This document shows positions 7,361-14,787 of a stretch of DNA of 39,444 nucleotides, in pieces; within the stretch, counting starts at the first letter, position 1, and every line of letters begins with the position of its first letter. This DNA comes from Saccharothrix sp. Its GTDB lineage: Bacteria > Actinomycetota > Actinomycetes > Mycobacteriales > Pseudonocardiaceae. The DNA is taken from contig NZ_JAPSLK010000071.1 in the NCBI RefSeq assembly GCF_031180885.1, forward strand, positions 1 through 39,444, read 5' to 3'. Below the pieces are notes generated by a model. The model was not told where the DNA came from and searched no databases. It saw only the letters and a list, made by a program, of their open reading frames with translations. The position numbers and the translations under genes were made by a program.

Positions 7361-8148
7361 ACCGGCGGGTGGTGGGGGTGGTCGCGCTGGTCGCGGCTGC
7401 GCCGTTGGCGGTGGTGGCGACTTTCCTGCCGCTGTACGAGCAGGTGTGGCGGTTCAACCTGGGTGACCGGATGGACCTGAGGCACACGTCGTGGGCGGTG
7501 CACACGTCGAACGGGAGCGTGTTCGGGCGGGAGGCGCTGTACGGGGTGCCGGTGGTGGCGGCGGTGGCGCTGCTGGTGGTCGGCGCGGTGTTCGTGCGGG
7601 CGATGTGGGGGCGGCTGGTCGCGTTCGGCGGGGCGTTGATGCTGGTGGGCGCGGCGTGGGCGGTGGGCCAGCTCGCGCTGGCGACCTGGCGGGCGGGGCA
7701 GCCGGTCGTGGAGGGGTTGACCATCGACACCGAGGCGGGATTGGCGGTGCCGGTGTACGGGGTGGCTTGCGTGTTGGCGGTGGCGGGCGGGCTGCTCGTG
7801 CAGGAGTGGCCGGTGCGCGGGGTGGAGCCGGCGGGGGCCGTGGTGTACCGGGTGGACGAGGACGACCGCACGCCGCCGTTCGGGCTGGCGTTGCCTCCGG
7901 CCCCCGATGCCATTGTCCCACCGGGGTACGACAGTGCTGGGCACGGCGGGTTGGGGAGCGGCAGTTCTGGACATGACGATCCGGGTGGCGCGGCGTATTC
8001 GGGTGGCTTGGGCGGCTCAGCTGGGTCGGGTGGCGCAAGTGGGTTCGGCGGGTCGGCTGGGTTGGGCGGTGTGGGTGGCTCTGGCGGTTTGGGGGACGGG
8101 GGCTCGGGTGGTTCGGGTGGGGCGGGCGGCGTGAAGGGGGAGCGGTGA
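7357..8148 (+). CDS. four-helix membrane protein, paralogue 2 of 3, with glycine-rich tail
   Basis: 263 aa. The N-terminal 185 residues repeat the architecture of its neighbours: four membrane segments, with EALYGVPVVAA before the second and VYRVDEDDRTPPFG after the last. Residues from about 180 on have no counterpart in the paralogues. They begin with the translated interspersed element (APDAIVPPGYDS) and continue for about 70 residues of almost pure Gly/Ser/Ala. GTG 7357 and the end both form GTGA overlaps with the flanking genes, so the extended frame does connect to the next start. The tail looks like acquired low-complexity sequence. Function unknown. Confidence 0.78.
   Translation: MNRRVVGVVALVAAAPLAVVATFLPLYEQVWRFNLGDRMDLRHTSWAVHTSNGSVFGREALYGVPVVAAVALLVVGAVFVRAMWGRLVAFGGALMLVGAAWAVGQLALATWRAGQPVVEGLTIDTEAGLAVPVYGVACVLAVAGGLLVQEWPVRGVEPAGAVVYRVDEDDRTPPFGLALPPAPDAIVPPGYDSAGHGGLGSGSSGHDDPGGAAYSGGLGGSAGSGGASGFGGSAGLGGVGGSGGLGDGGSGGSGGAGGVKGER
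7893..7933 (+). repeat. interspersed element, copy A (inside a CDS)
   Basis: This copy reads GCCTCCGGCCCCCGATG, then CCATTGTCCCAC, then CGGGGTACGACA. It differs from copies B and C (11158, 27227) at only a few positions. It is translated as part of the C-terminal extension of the second membrane protein. Confidence 0.75.
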
Positions 8149-8753
8149 GCGGGCGGGTGGTGGGGGCGGTCGCGTTGGGGGTTGGCGCGGTGCTCGCGGT
8201 GTGCGGGTCGTTGTTGGAGCTGTACCGGATCGAGTTCGGGTTCGAGCCCGGGCGGACCGACCGGCAGGTGTTCACCGGGTGGCAGTCGAGCTTCGACTTC
8301 ACCGGCATGGCGCAGCCGGAGAACATGCCCGGCCTGGGGTGGGGGTACCCGATCGTGGCCGCGGCGGCGCTGGCGGTCGTGAGTGTGGTGCTGTTGTTCC
8401 GGTCGCCGCTGCTCGGCGCGGTCGGGCGGGTCCTCGCGGTGCTGGCCGGTGGGCTGCTGATCGGGACCACGTGCTCGGCGTTCCTGACGTTGGAACGGCT
8501 GCTCGGCCCCACCGCGGTGGCGTACGGGACGACGACCGTCGGCGCGGGTCTGTGGGTGCTCGTGCTGGCGTGCCTGGCGGTCGCGGCGGGCGCGGTGCTG
8601 GTGCAGGAGTGGCCGCGGCGGCAGCCCAAGCCCGCCGGGCCCGCCGTGTACCGGGTGGACGGTGACGACGAGGACACCCCGCCGTTCGGCATCCCGATCC
8701 CCACCGATGAGATCGACGTGGACGGCAAAGGGGAATCCCCCGAGCGGGGGTAA
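8145..8753 (+). CDS. four-helix membrane protein, paralogue 3 of 3
   Basis: 202 aa, function not recognised. It has the same plan as the two preceding proteins: an N-terminal helix, an extracytoplasmic loop ending in GWGYPIVAA, three further helices, and a tail VYRVDGDDEDTPPFG. It aligns best with paralogue 2 (VYRVD and QEWP shared). Start GTG 8145 overlaps the preceding stop by 4 nt. A G/C hairpin overlaps its 3' end, so the recN transcript may end here. Confidence 0.8.
   Translation: MSGRVVGAVALGVGAVLAVCGSLLELYRIEFGFEPGRTDRQVFTGWQSSFDFTGMAQPENMPGLGWGYPIVAAAALAVVSVVLLFRSPLLGAVGRVLAVLAGGLLIGTTCSAFLTLERLLGPTAVAYGTTTVGAGLWVLVLACLAVAAGAVLVQEWPRRQPKPAGPAVYRVDGDDEDTPPFGIPIPTDEIDVDGKGESPERG
8737..8750 (+). 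terminator. short G/C hairpin at the end of the recN operon
   Basis: CCCCC and GGGGG arms flank a GAGC loop directly before the TAA stop at 8751. The stem is only 5 bp and has no T-run, so termination is uncertain. Confidence 0.35.
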
Positions 8754-8759
8754 TCCGTC

Positions 8760-8774
8760 CACTGTGGAACAGTG
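8760..8774. promoter_or_regulatory. palindrome upstream of steA
   Basis: CACTGT-GGA-ACAGTG is a perfect 6-bp inverted repeat 73 nt before the steA start, in the 94-bp gap that should hold the steA-mctB promoter. It could be an operator; no regulator is identified. I see no convincing -10/-35 pair in the gap. Confidence 0.35.
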
Positions 8775-8847
8775 AGCTTCCTGACCAGCCCGGATCGCCT
8801 CGGCGTGTTGGTCCGGCCGGCGCGCTGACGTGAGTCACCATCGGTTC

Positions 8848-10032
8848 ATGAAGCTCTCCGGGTTGCTCAGCCGCGCGAACCACGACCTGCCGGGTGTCAC
8901 GGGCGTCGCCCGCGTCGCCCGGCGGTCCGGTGACCTGCTGCGGCGGCTGAGTCCGGGTGACATCGCCGTCCTCGACCACGTCGACCTCGACCGGCGCACC
9001 GCCGAGGCGCTGGTCACCGCGGAGGTCGCGGGCGTGGTCAACGCGTCCCCGTCGATCTCCGGCCGGTTCCCCAACCTCGGGCCCGAACTGCTGCTGGAGG
9101 CGGGCATCCCGCTGGTCGACGGCGTCGGCACGGGCGTGCTGCGCGAGCTGAAGGACGGGACGAAGCTGCGCCTGCACGACGGCGCGGTCTACGTCGGCGA
9201 GCGGGAGGTCGCGCGCGGCGTCGAGCAGAGCGCCGAGTCCGTCGCGGACGCGATGATCGAGGCCAAGGCCGGGATGGCGGCCCAGTTGGAGGCGTTCTCC
9301 GCGAACACCATCGAGTTCCTGCGCCGCGAACGCGCCCTGATCCTGGACGGGATCGGCGTGCCCGAGGTGTACGTGCCGATCCGCGACCGGCAGGTGCTGG
9401 TGGTCGCCGGCGGTCCCCGGCACGCCGAGGAACTGCGGAAGCTGCGCAAGTACATCCGCGAGTACCGGCCGGTGCTGGTCGGCGTGGACGCCGGCGCGGA
9501 CACCCTGCACGACGCCGGGTACAAGCCGGACATCATCGTCGGCGACCCGGACGGCATCGGCACCGGGACGCTGCGCGCCGGCTCCGAGGTCGTGGTGCCC
9601 GCCCAGACCGACGGCCACGCGCCCGGCCTGGAGCGCATCCAGGACCTGGGCATCGGCGCGGTGACCTTCCCCGCGTCCGGCAACGCCGAGGACCTGGCGC
9701 TGCTGCTGGCCGAGGCGCACGGCGCGAGCCTGGTGGTGACCGTCGGGTTGCAGGCCGGGTTGCGCGAGTTCCTCGACCGCGGTCACTCCGGGTCCAACCC
9801 GTCGACCTTCCTGACCCGGCTCAAGTTGGGCAGCAAGCTCGTCGACGGCGCGGCGGTCGCCACCCTGCACCGCAGCCGGGTGTCGCTGGGCGTGATGGTG
9901 CTGCTGGTGCTGGCCGCGGTCGTCGCGATGGCGGCGGCGCTCGCGGTGTCCGGGGTCGGTCAGGTGTACGTCGACGTGGCGGTGGACGGGTTCCGGTCCG
10001 TCGTCGACTGGGTCAAGGGGTTGTTCGGATGA
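8848..10032 (+). CDS. steA: SteA-like cytokinetic ring protein (Rv1697 type)
   Basis: 394 aa. The conserved core reads NASPSISGRFPNLGPELLLEAGIP, then VGDPDGIG, HAPGLERIQDLGIGAVTFPA and SNPSTFLTRLKLG, collinear with Rv1697. One C-terminal membrane helix (about residues 350-372, VMVLLVLAAVVAMAAALAV) anchors the protein. In corynebacteria SteA acts with SteB in daughter-cell separation. ATG 8848 is chosen because MKLSGLLSR matches mycobacterial starts; GTG 8830 in frame is possible. Neither has a clear ribosome binding site. The stop overlaps the next ATG by 4 nt. Confidence 0.92.
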   Translation: MKLSGLLSRANHDLPGVTGVARVARRSGDLLRRLSPGDIAVLDHVDLDRRTAEALVTAEVAGVVNASPSISGRFPNLGPELLLEAGIPLVDGVGTGVLRELKDGTKLRLHDGAVYVGEREVARGVEQSAESVADAMIEAKAGMAAQLEAFSANTIEFLRRERALILDGIGVPEVYVPIRDRQVLVVAGGPRHAEELRKLRKYIREYRPVLVGVDAGADTLHDAGYKPDIIVGDPDGIGTGTLRAGSEVVVPAQTDGHAPGLERIQDLGIGAVTFPASGNAEDLALLLAEAHGASLVVTVGLQAGLREFLDRGHSGSNPSTFLTRLKLGSKLVDGAAVATLHRSRVSLGVMVLLVLAAVVAMAAALAVSGVGQVYVDVAVDGFRSVVDWVKGLFG

Positions 10033-10967
10033 TCTCGATGCGCTACCACATCGTCTCCATCACCGCGGTGTTCCTGGCGCTGGCCGTGGGTGTCGTGCTG
10101 GGTTCGACCGCGATCAGCAGCCGGCTGCTGTCCGGGCTGACCGACGACAACTCGGCGCTGGGCAAGGAGGTCGCCGACCTCCAGACCGCGCGCAACGGGT
10201 TGAACGCCAGGCTCGCCGACGCCGACCGGTTCGCCACGACCGTGGGTCCGATGGCGGTGAAGGGCCTGCTCGCGGAGCGGACCGTGGTGCTGGTGACCAC
10301 GTCCGACGCGCGGCCCGACGACCGGGACGCGCTGGCCGAGCTGCTGCGCGCCGCCGGGGCGTCGGTGACCGGGGAACTCCAGCTGACCGAGTCGTTCGTC
10401 GACCCGCGCAAGGCCGACCAGTTGCGCGACCTGGTGGCGCGGTTGCAGCCGGCCGGGACGCAGCTGCCCGCGGGGTCGGACCCGGGGACGCGGGCGGGCG
10501 GGCTGCTGGGCGCGTTGCTGCTGCTGAACAAGGAGACCAACCAGCCGCAGGCCACGCCGGACGAGACGGCGGCGGCGCTGGCGGGGCTGTCGACGGCCGG
10601 TTTCGTCAAGCCGGGGGCGGGGTTGCGGCCCGCGCAGCTCGCGGTGGTGCTGACCGGCGGGGCCTTCGCCGGTGACTCGGCGGGTGACCGGGCGGCGACC
10701 ATCGCGCGGTTCGCGACCCAGCTCGACCGCTCGGGGGCGGGGACGGTGCTCGCGGGCGGCGAGGGGTCGGCGAACGGGAGCGGGCCGGTGGGGGTGGTGC
10801 GGGCGGACACGGCGGCGACGTCGGCGGTGTCGACCGTGGACAACGTCGGGTCGGCGGCCGGGCGGGTGGTGGCGGTGTTGGCGCTGCGGGAGCAGTTGGA
10901 GGGCAAGGCCGGGCGGTACGGGGTGGCGGGCAACGCCGAGGCCCCGGCTCCCGGCGCGGTGGGCTGA
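10029..10967 (+). CDS. MctB/SteB-like envelope protein (DUF3186, Rv1698 type)
   Basis: 312 aa, close to Rv1698 (314 aa). The N-terminal segment MISMRYHIVSITAVFLALAV is a signal anchor. A coiled-coil-like stretch follows (about residues 38-68), then an Ala/Gly-rich extracytoplasmic domain. Rv1698 was described as the copper transport protein MctB; the corynebacterial relative is SteB, partner of SteA in cell separation. The ATGA overlap with steA favours a joint role. The protein ends at NAEAPAPGAVG, before a low-complexity intergenic stretch. Confidence 0.85.
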   Translation: MISMRYHIVSITAVFLALAVGVVLGSTAISSRLLSGLTDDNSALGKEVADLQTARNGLNARLADADRFATTVGPMAVKGLLAERTVVLVTTSDARPDDRDALAELLRAAGASVTGELQLTESFVDPRKADQLRDLVARLQPAGTQLPAGSDPGTRAGGLLGALLLLNKETNQPQATPDETAAALAGLSTAGFVKPGAGLRPAQLAVVLTGGAFAGDSAGDRAATIARFATQLDRSGAGTVLAGGEGSANGSGPVGVVRADTAATSAVSTVDNVGSAAGRVVAVLALREQLEGKAGRYGVAGNAEAPAPGAVG

Positions 10968-11407
10968 GGCGCGGTGGGCTGAGGCGCGGTCCGGCGGCGC
11001 GGTGGCTGAGGCGCGGTGGGCTTGGCTTCGGCGTGGCCGGCTTGGCGAGGGCGCGCTGGAGTTGGCTGGGCGCGGCAGGCGGTGCGGTGCGGCAGGCGGT
11101 GCGGTGCGGCAGGCGGTGCGGCAGTGGTTTCGGCGGGTGTGCGCGGTTCGCGGCGTGGCCTCCGGCCCCCGGTTCCATTGTCCCACGGGGTACCGACAGC
11201 GGGCGGTGGTGTGGCTTGGCGGGGTCGGGTTCGGGGGTCCGGCGGGGCGTGGCACGGGTCGGTGAACTGGTCGTGAACGGGCTAGGCCATCCGAGTGATG
11301 TCCGGGGGTACCGCCGGCGCGCTGGGTGACCGTCGCCGTGTTAGCGTTAGGGCCCGTGGACAGGGCCGGTCGCCCTGCGGAACTTCAGACCACGGGGAGC
11401 CTCCTTG
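10968..11407 (+). other. 440-bp intergenic region with low-complexity repeats
   Basis: No gene is convincing here. The first 190 bases are G-rich on the + strand, with near-direct repeats: GAGGCGCGGTGGGCT-type units at 10967-11025, and GGCAGGCGGTGCGGTGC-type units at about 11078-11120. Interspersed element copy B follows at 11158-11198. Near 11340 the stretch GTTAGCGTTAGGG is the best -10-like sequence for pyrG, without a clear -35. GGGGAG at 11395-11400 is the pyrG ribosome binding site. Confidence 0.6.
11158..11198 (+). repeat. interspersed element, copy B
   Basis: GCCTCCGGCCCCCGGTT, then CCATTGTCCCAC, then GGGGTACCGACA. It matches copy A over 41 bases with a few substitutions and a one-base shift around GGGGTACC. 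It lies between mctB and pyrG. Confidence 0.75.
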
Positions 11408-13096
11408 GTGCTTCAGGCACGTACGACCAAGCACGTTTTCGTCACCGGGGGCGTGGCCTCCTCCCTGGGCAAGGGACTCACCGCCTCCAGCCTCGGCCAG
11501 CTCCTCACGGCCCGCGGCCTGCGGGTGACCATGCAGAAGCTGGACCCGTACCTCAACGTCGACCCCGGCACGATGAACCCGTTCCAGCACGGCGAGGTGT
11601 TCGTCACCGAGGACGGCGCGGAGACCGACCTCGACATCGGCCACTACGAGCGGTTCCTGTCGCGGGACCTGTCCGGGGACGCCAACGTCACCACCGGCCA
11701 GGTGTACTCCGAGGTCATCGCCAAGGAGCGGCGCGGCGAGTACCTCGGCGACACCGTCCAGGTCATCCCGCACATCACCGACGAGATCAAGCGGCGCATC
11801 CGGGCGATGGCCGAGCCGGGGCCCGACGGGGTGGCCCCCGACGTGGTGATCACCGAGGTGGGTGGCACGGTCGGCGACATCGAGTCGCTGCCGTTCCTGG
11901 AGGCCTGCCGGCAGGTCCGCCACGACGTCGGCCGGGACAACGTGTTCTTCCTGCACGTCTCGCTGGTGCCCTACCTGGCCCCGTCCGGTGAGCTGAAGAC
12001 CAAGCCGACGCAGCACTCCGTCGCCGCGCTGCGCAACATCGGCATCCAGCCCGACGCGATCGTGTGCCGGGCCGACCGGGAGATCCCGGACGCGTTGAAG
12101 CGCAAGATCGGCCTCATGTGCGACGTCGACACCGATGCCGTCGTGGCGGCCGTGGACGCGCCGTCGATCTACGACATCCCCAAGGTGCTGCACGGCGAGG
12201 GACTCGACGCGTACGTGGTGCGCCGGCTCGGGCTGCCGTTCCGCGACGTCGACTGGACGGTGTGGGGCGACCTGCTCGACCGGGTACACAACCCGGCGGA
12301 GAAGGTCCGGATCGGCCTGGTCGGCAAGTACGTCGACCTGCCCGACGCCTACCTGTCGGTCACCGAGGCGCTGCGCGCGGGCGGGTTCGCGCACCGGGCC
12401 AAGGTCGAGGTCGTGTGGGTGCCCTCCGACGAGTGCCAGACGCCCTCGGGCGCGGCGCACGCGCTCGGCGGCCTGGACGCGATCCTCATCCCGGGCGGCT
12501 TCGGCGTGCGCGGCATCGAGGGCAAGATCGGCGCGATCACCCACGCCCGGACCCGCGGCATCCCGCTGCTGGGCCTGTGCCTGGGCTTGCAGTGCATGGT
12601 CATCGAGGCCGCGCGCAACCTCGCGGGCATCGAGGACGCCAACTCCTCGGAGTTCGAGGAGACCGGGTCGATGGTGATCAGCACCATGGCCGACCAGGAG
12701 GACGTGGTCGCCGGGCAGCGCGACATGGGCGGCACCATGCGGCTGGGCGCGTACCCGGCCAAGCTGGTGCCGGGCTCGCAGGTGGCGCTGGCGTACGGGG
12801 CGACCGAGGTGTCCGAGCGGCACCGGCACCGGTACGAGGTCAACAACGCGTTCCGGGACAAGCTGGGCAAGGCGGGCCTCGTGTTCTCCGGGACCTCGCC
12901 GGACGGCCGGCTGGTGGAGTTCGTCGAGCTGCCGGCGGACGTGCACCCGTTCTTCGTGGCGACCCAGGCGCACCCGGAGCTGAAGTCCCGGCCGACCAAG
13001 CCGCACCCGCTGTTCGCGGCGTTCGTGAAGGCGGCCCTGGACTACCGGCTGGCCGACCGGCTGCCGCTGCCGTCGGGCGCGGGGGCGGCGAAGTGA
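11408..13096 (+). CDS. pyrG: CTP synthase
   Basis: 562 aa. It makes CTP from UTP, ATP and glutamine. The N-terminal synthetase domain opens with KHVFVTGGVASSLGKGLTA (P-loop), followed by GTMNPFQHGEVFVTEDGAETDLD and the allosteric/UTP-site segments. The C-terminal class I glutamine amidotransferase domain carries the nucleophile in GLCLGLQC and the His-Glu pair in THAHPEL-type sequence (TQAHPELKSRP). GTG 11408 has GGGGAG upstream at good spacing; TTG 11405 is possible. The stop overlaps the NUDIX gene start. Confidence 0.97.
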   Translation: MLQARTTKHVFVTGGVASSLGKGLTASSLGQLLTARGLRVTMQKLDPYLNVDPGTMNPFQHGEVFVTEDGAETDLDIGHYERFLSRDLSGDANVTTGQVYSEVIAKERRGEYLGDTVQVIPHITDEIKRRIRAMAEPGPDGVAPDVVITEVGGTVGDIESLPFLEACRQVRHDVGRDNVFFLHVSLVPYLAPSGELKTKPTQHSVAALRNIGIQPDAIVCRADREIPDALKRKIGLMCDVDTDAVVAAVDAPSIYDIPKVLHGEGLDAYVVRRLGLPFRDVDWTVWGDLLDRVHNPAEKVRIGLVGKYVDLPDAYLSVTEALRAGGFAHRAKVEVVWVPSDECQTPSGAAHALGGLDAILIPGGFGVRGIEGKIGAITHARTRGIPLLGLCLGLQCMVIEAARNLAGIEDANSSEFEETGSMVISTMADQEDVVAGQRDMGGTMRLGAYPAKLVPGSQVALAYGATEVSERHRHRYEVNNAFRDKLGKAGLVFSGTSPDGRLVEFVELPADVHPFFVATQAHPELKSRPTKPHPLFAAFVKAALDYRLADRLPLPSGAGAAK

Positions 13097-13713
13097 CCGA
13101 CCGGCACGAGTTCTCCGTGGTGTCCTCGCGGGACGTGCACATCGGCCGGGTGGTCGGGCTGCGCGTGGACGAGGTCGTCATGCCGGGTGGCGGGACGGCG
13201 TCGCGCGAGGTCGTGGAGCACCTGGGCGCGGTGGCGGTGGCGGCGGTGTCCGAGGACGGCCTGGTGACGCTGATCCACCAGTACCGGCACCCGTTGGGCA
13301 AGCGGATCTGGGAGCTGCCCGCCGGATTGCTGGACTCCGGTGCCGAGGAGCCTCTGGAGGCGGCTCGGCGGGAGCTGGTGGAGGAGGTCGGGCTGACGGC
13401 GTCGTCGTGGGTGACGCTGGTCGACGTCGCGGCTTCGCCCGGGTTCACCGACGAGGTGGTGCGGGTGTTCCTGGCGCAGGGGTTGTCTTCGGTCGACCGG
13501 GAGCACATGGGCGAGGAGGAGGCGGACCTGGAGGTCCACCGGTTCCCGCTGGACCAGGCGGTCGAGATGGCGCTGGCCGGGGAGATCGTGAACGGGGCGG
13601 CGGTGGCCGGGTTGCTGGCGGCGCAGGCGGTGCTGGCGGGGCGGGCTCATCCGCGGCCGGCTGATGCGCCGTTCGAGGACCGGCCGACGCGGTTCGCCGC
13701 GCGCTTGGACTGA
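13093..13713 (+). CDS. NUDIX hydrolase, ADP-ribose pyrophosphatase type
   Basis: 206 aa, matching Rv1700 (207 aa) in length and position. The NUDIX box is GLLDSGAEEP followed by LEAARRELVEEVGL; spacing between the first Gly and Glu is one residue longer than the textbook motif, as in Rv1700. Upstream HQYRHPLGKRIWELPAG is typical of ADP-ribose pyrophosphatases. It probably splits ADP-ribose to AMP and ribose 5-phosphate. GTG 13093 overlaps the pyrG stop (GTGA), and a strong hairpin ends the operon. Confidence 0.92.
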   Translation: MTDRHEFSVVSSRDVHIGRVVGLRVDEVVMPGGGTASREVVEHLGAVAVAAVSEDGLVTLIHQYRHPLGKRIWELPAGLLDSGAEEPLEAARRELVEEVGLTASSWVTLVDVAASPGFTDEVVRVFLAQGLSSVDREHMGEEEADLEVHRFPLDQAVEMALAGEIVNGAAVAGLLAAQAVLAGRAHPRPADAPFEDRPTRFAARLD

Positions 13714-13717
13714 GGTC

Positions 13718-13748
13718 GTGCCCCGACCGGGACAGCCGGTCGGGGCAC
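13718..13748 (+). terminator. terminator of the pyrG-NUDIX operon
   Basis: Perfect 13-bp arms GTGCCCCGACCGG and CCGGTCGGGGCAC enclose a 5-nt loop, 4 nt after the NUDIX stop. There is no T-run, as is common in high-GC actinomycetes. Confidence 0.85.
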
Positions 13749-13749
13749 A

Positions 13750-14130
13750 ATGGCGTTCATGGGTGTGCGGGGGCCGGTGGCCGTGGCGGTGGGGGCGGCG
13801 GTGGCGGCCGGGGCGATGTTCTTCGTGGACCCCAACCAGCCGGGGTCGATCTGGCCGCCGTGCCCGTTGTTCGCCTTGACCGGCATCCAGTGCCCCGCCT
13901 GCGGGTCTACGCGGATGGTGCATGCGTTGTTGCATGGCGATTTGGCCTCGGCGTGGCAGCTCAACGCGGTGATGTTGGTGGCTGGGTTGCCGTTGTTGGC
14001 CTGGCTGTGGGTGCGGTGGTTCCGGGCGGCTCGGCGGGGCCAGGAGGTGCCGCCGGTGTCCGGGAAGGTCGGGGTGCCGGTGGTGGCGGTGGCCGTTACG
14101 TGGATGTTGGTTCGAAACCTGGTCGCGTAG
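13750..14130 (+). CDS. DUF2752 membrane protein
   Basis: 126 aa from ATG 13750, or 123 aa from ATG 13759, which leaves more room after the terminator. The DUF2752 signature is CPLFALTGIQCPACGSTR, with three cysteines just after the first membrane helix, then MVHALLHGD. Three hydrophobic segments are seen (about residues 8-24, 66-86 and 106-120). The family is a small integral membrane group of unknown function. It converges on the TM2-protein gene. Confidence 0.85.
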   Translation: MAFMGVRGPVAVAVGAAVAAGAMFFVDPNQPGSIWPPCPLFALTGIQCPACGSTRMVHALLHGDLASAWQLNAVMLVAGLPLLAWLWVRWFRAARRGQEVPPVSGKVGVPVVAVAVTWMLVRNLVA

Positions 14131-14172
14131 CGGCCGACCTGGTGACGTGAGCGGCCGAGCTAGTCGCGTAGC
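14120..14172. repeat. 21-bp direct repeat spanning two convergent stop codons
   Basis: About 2.6 units: TGGTCGCGTAGCGGCCGACC (14120-14139), a second TGGTGACGTGAGCGGCCGAG-type unit (14140-14160), and TAGTCGCGTAGC (14161-14172). The TAG stop of the DUF2752 gene and the stop of the opposing gene both lie in repeat units. Confidence 0.5.
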
Positions 14173-14720
14173 TTGCGGCCCTGGGCGTCGGTGCCGCCGT
14201 TGACCAGCAGGATGATGCCGTCGATCAGCGACCAGATGCCGCAGCCGCCGCACGTCAGCAGCTGGGCGATGCCGATGCCGGTGTCGCCGATGTAGAACCG
14301 GCCGATGCCGAACGGCAGCGCCAGCTGCAGCACGCCGGCCGCGATGCGGGACTTGTCCGACAGGGGCTGGCCGGTCAGCGGGTCGACGCCGTACGGGGCC
14401 GCGGGGCTGGGGCCGTAGTAGCCGGGCTGGCCGTAGCCGGGCACCGCGTAACCGGGCTGGGTGAAGCCGGGTGGCGGGGTGGCGTAGTCGGTCGGCGGCG
14501 CGTAGTAGGTCTGCGGCGGCGGGAGGAAGTCCGGGTGGGGTTGCGGCAGGTCGTGGAACAGGGCCGCCAGCTCGCCCGCGGTCTGCGCGGCGGTCGCGAA
14601 GCCGACGCGCTGCTCGTACTCGCCGATCTCCAGGCGGCCCTCGGCGAAGTGGTCGTTGAGCGCGCTGATGGCCGCCTCGCGCTGCTGGTTGCCGATGCGG
14701 ACCTGGTGGGGTTCGGACAC
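14160..14720 (-). CDS. DUF1707-TM2 domain membrane protein
   Basis: 186 aa. Residues 6-60 are a DUF1707 domain (VRIGNQQREAAISALNDHFAEG, then LEIGEYEQRV). A Pro/Tyr/Gly-rich linker follows (PPPQTYYAPP, GYAVPGYGQPGYYG). The C-terminal TM2 domain contains two membrane helices joined by a short turn (GIGRFYIGDTGIGIAQLLTCGGCGIWSLIDGI, split by the polar turn). TM2 proteins are small membrane proteins of unclear function. GTG 14720 lies 6 nt after a TAGCGT -10 box, so the mRNA is probably leaderless. It diverges from ald. Confidence 0.88.
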   Translation of the reverse strand: MSEPHQVRIGNQQREAAISALNDHFAEGRLEIGEYEQRVGFATAAQTAGELAALFHDLPQPHPDFLPPPQTYYAPPTDYATPPPGFTQPGYAVPGYGQPGYYGPSPAAPYGVDPLTGQPLSDKSRIAAGVLQLALPFGIGRFYIGDTGIGIAQLLTCGGCGIWSLIDGIILLVNGGTDAQGRKLRD

Positions 14721-14726
14721 GGACCA

Positions 14727-14732
14727 ACGCTA
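14727..14732 (-). promoter_or_regulatory. -10 box of the TM2-protein gene, leaderless
   Basis: On the minus strand TAGCGT is followed by 6 nt and then the GTG start. No ribosome binding site is present. Confidence 0.6.
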
Positions 14733-14775
14733 ACAGCCCAAGACCGTTGATCCAGCCGGAACGCGCCGGCCGACC

Positions 14776-14781
14776 TACGCT
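14776..14781 (+). promoter_or_regulatory. -10 box of ald, leaderless
   Basis: TACGCT is followed by 6 nt and then GTG 14788, mirroring the divergent gene. No ribosome binding site precedes the start. TTGATC at 14747 is too far away (23 bp) to be a normal -35. Confidence 0.55.
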
Positions 14782-14787
14782 GACCAG

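Noticed and set aside
7893..7933. Element copies as functional minus-strand PafBC-type promoters
   Set aside because: The -35-like and -10-like parts match only loosely, and no minus-strand gene begins downstream of any copy. Kept only as an alternative in the repeat finding.
13750..13758. Treating ATG 13750 of the DUF2752 gene as firmly established
   Set aside because: It abuts the terminator stem; ATG 13759 is equally likely. The longer form is listed only by convention.
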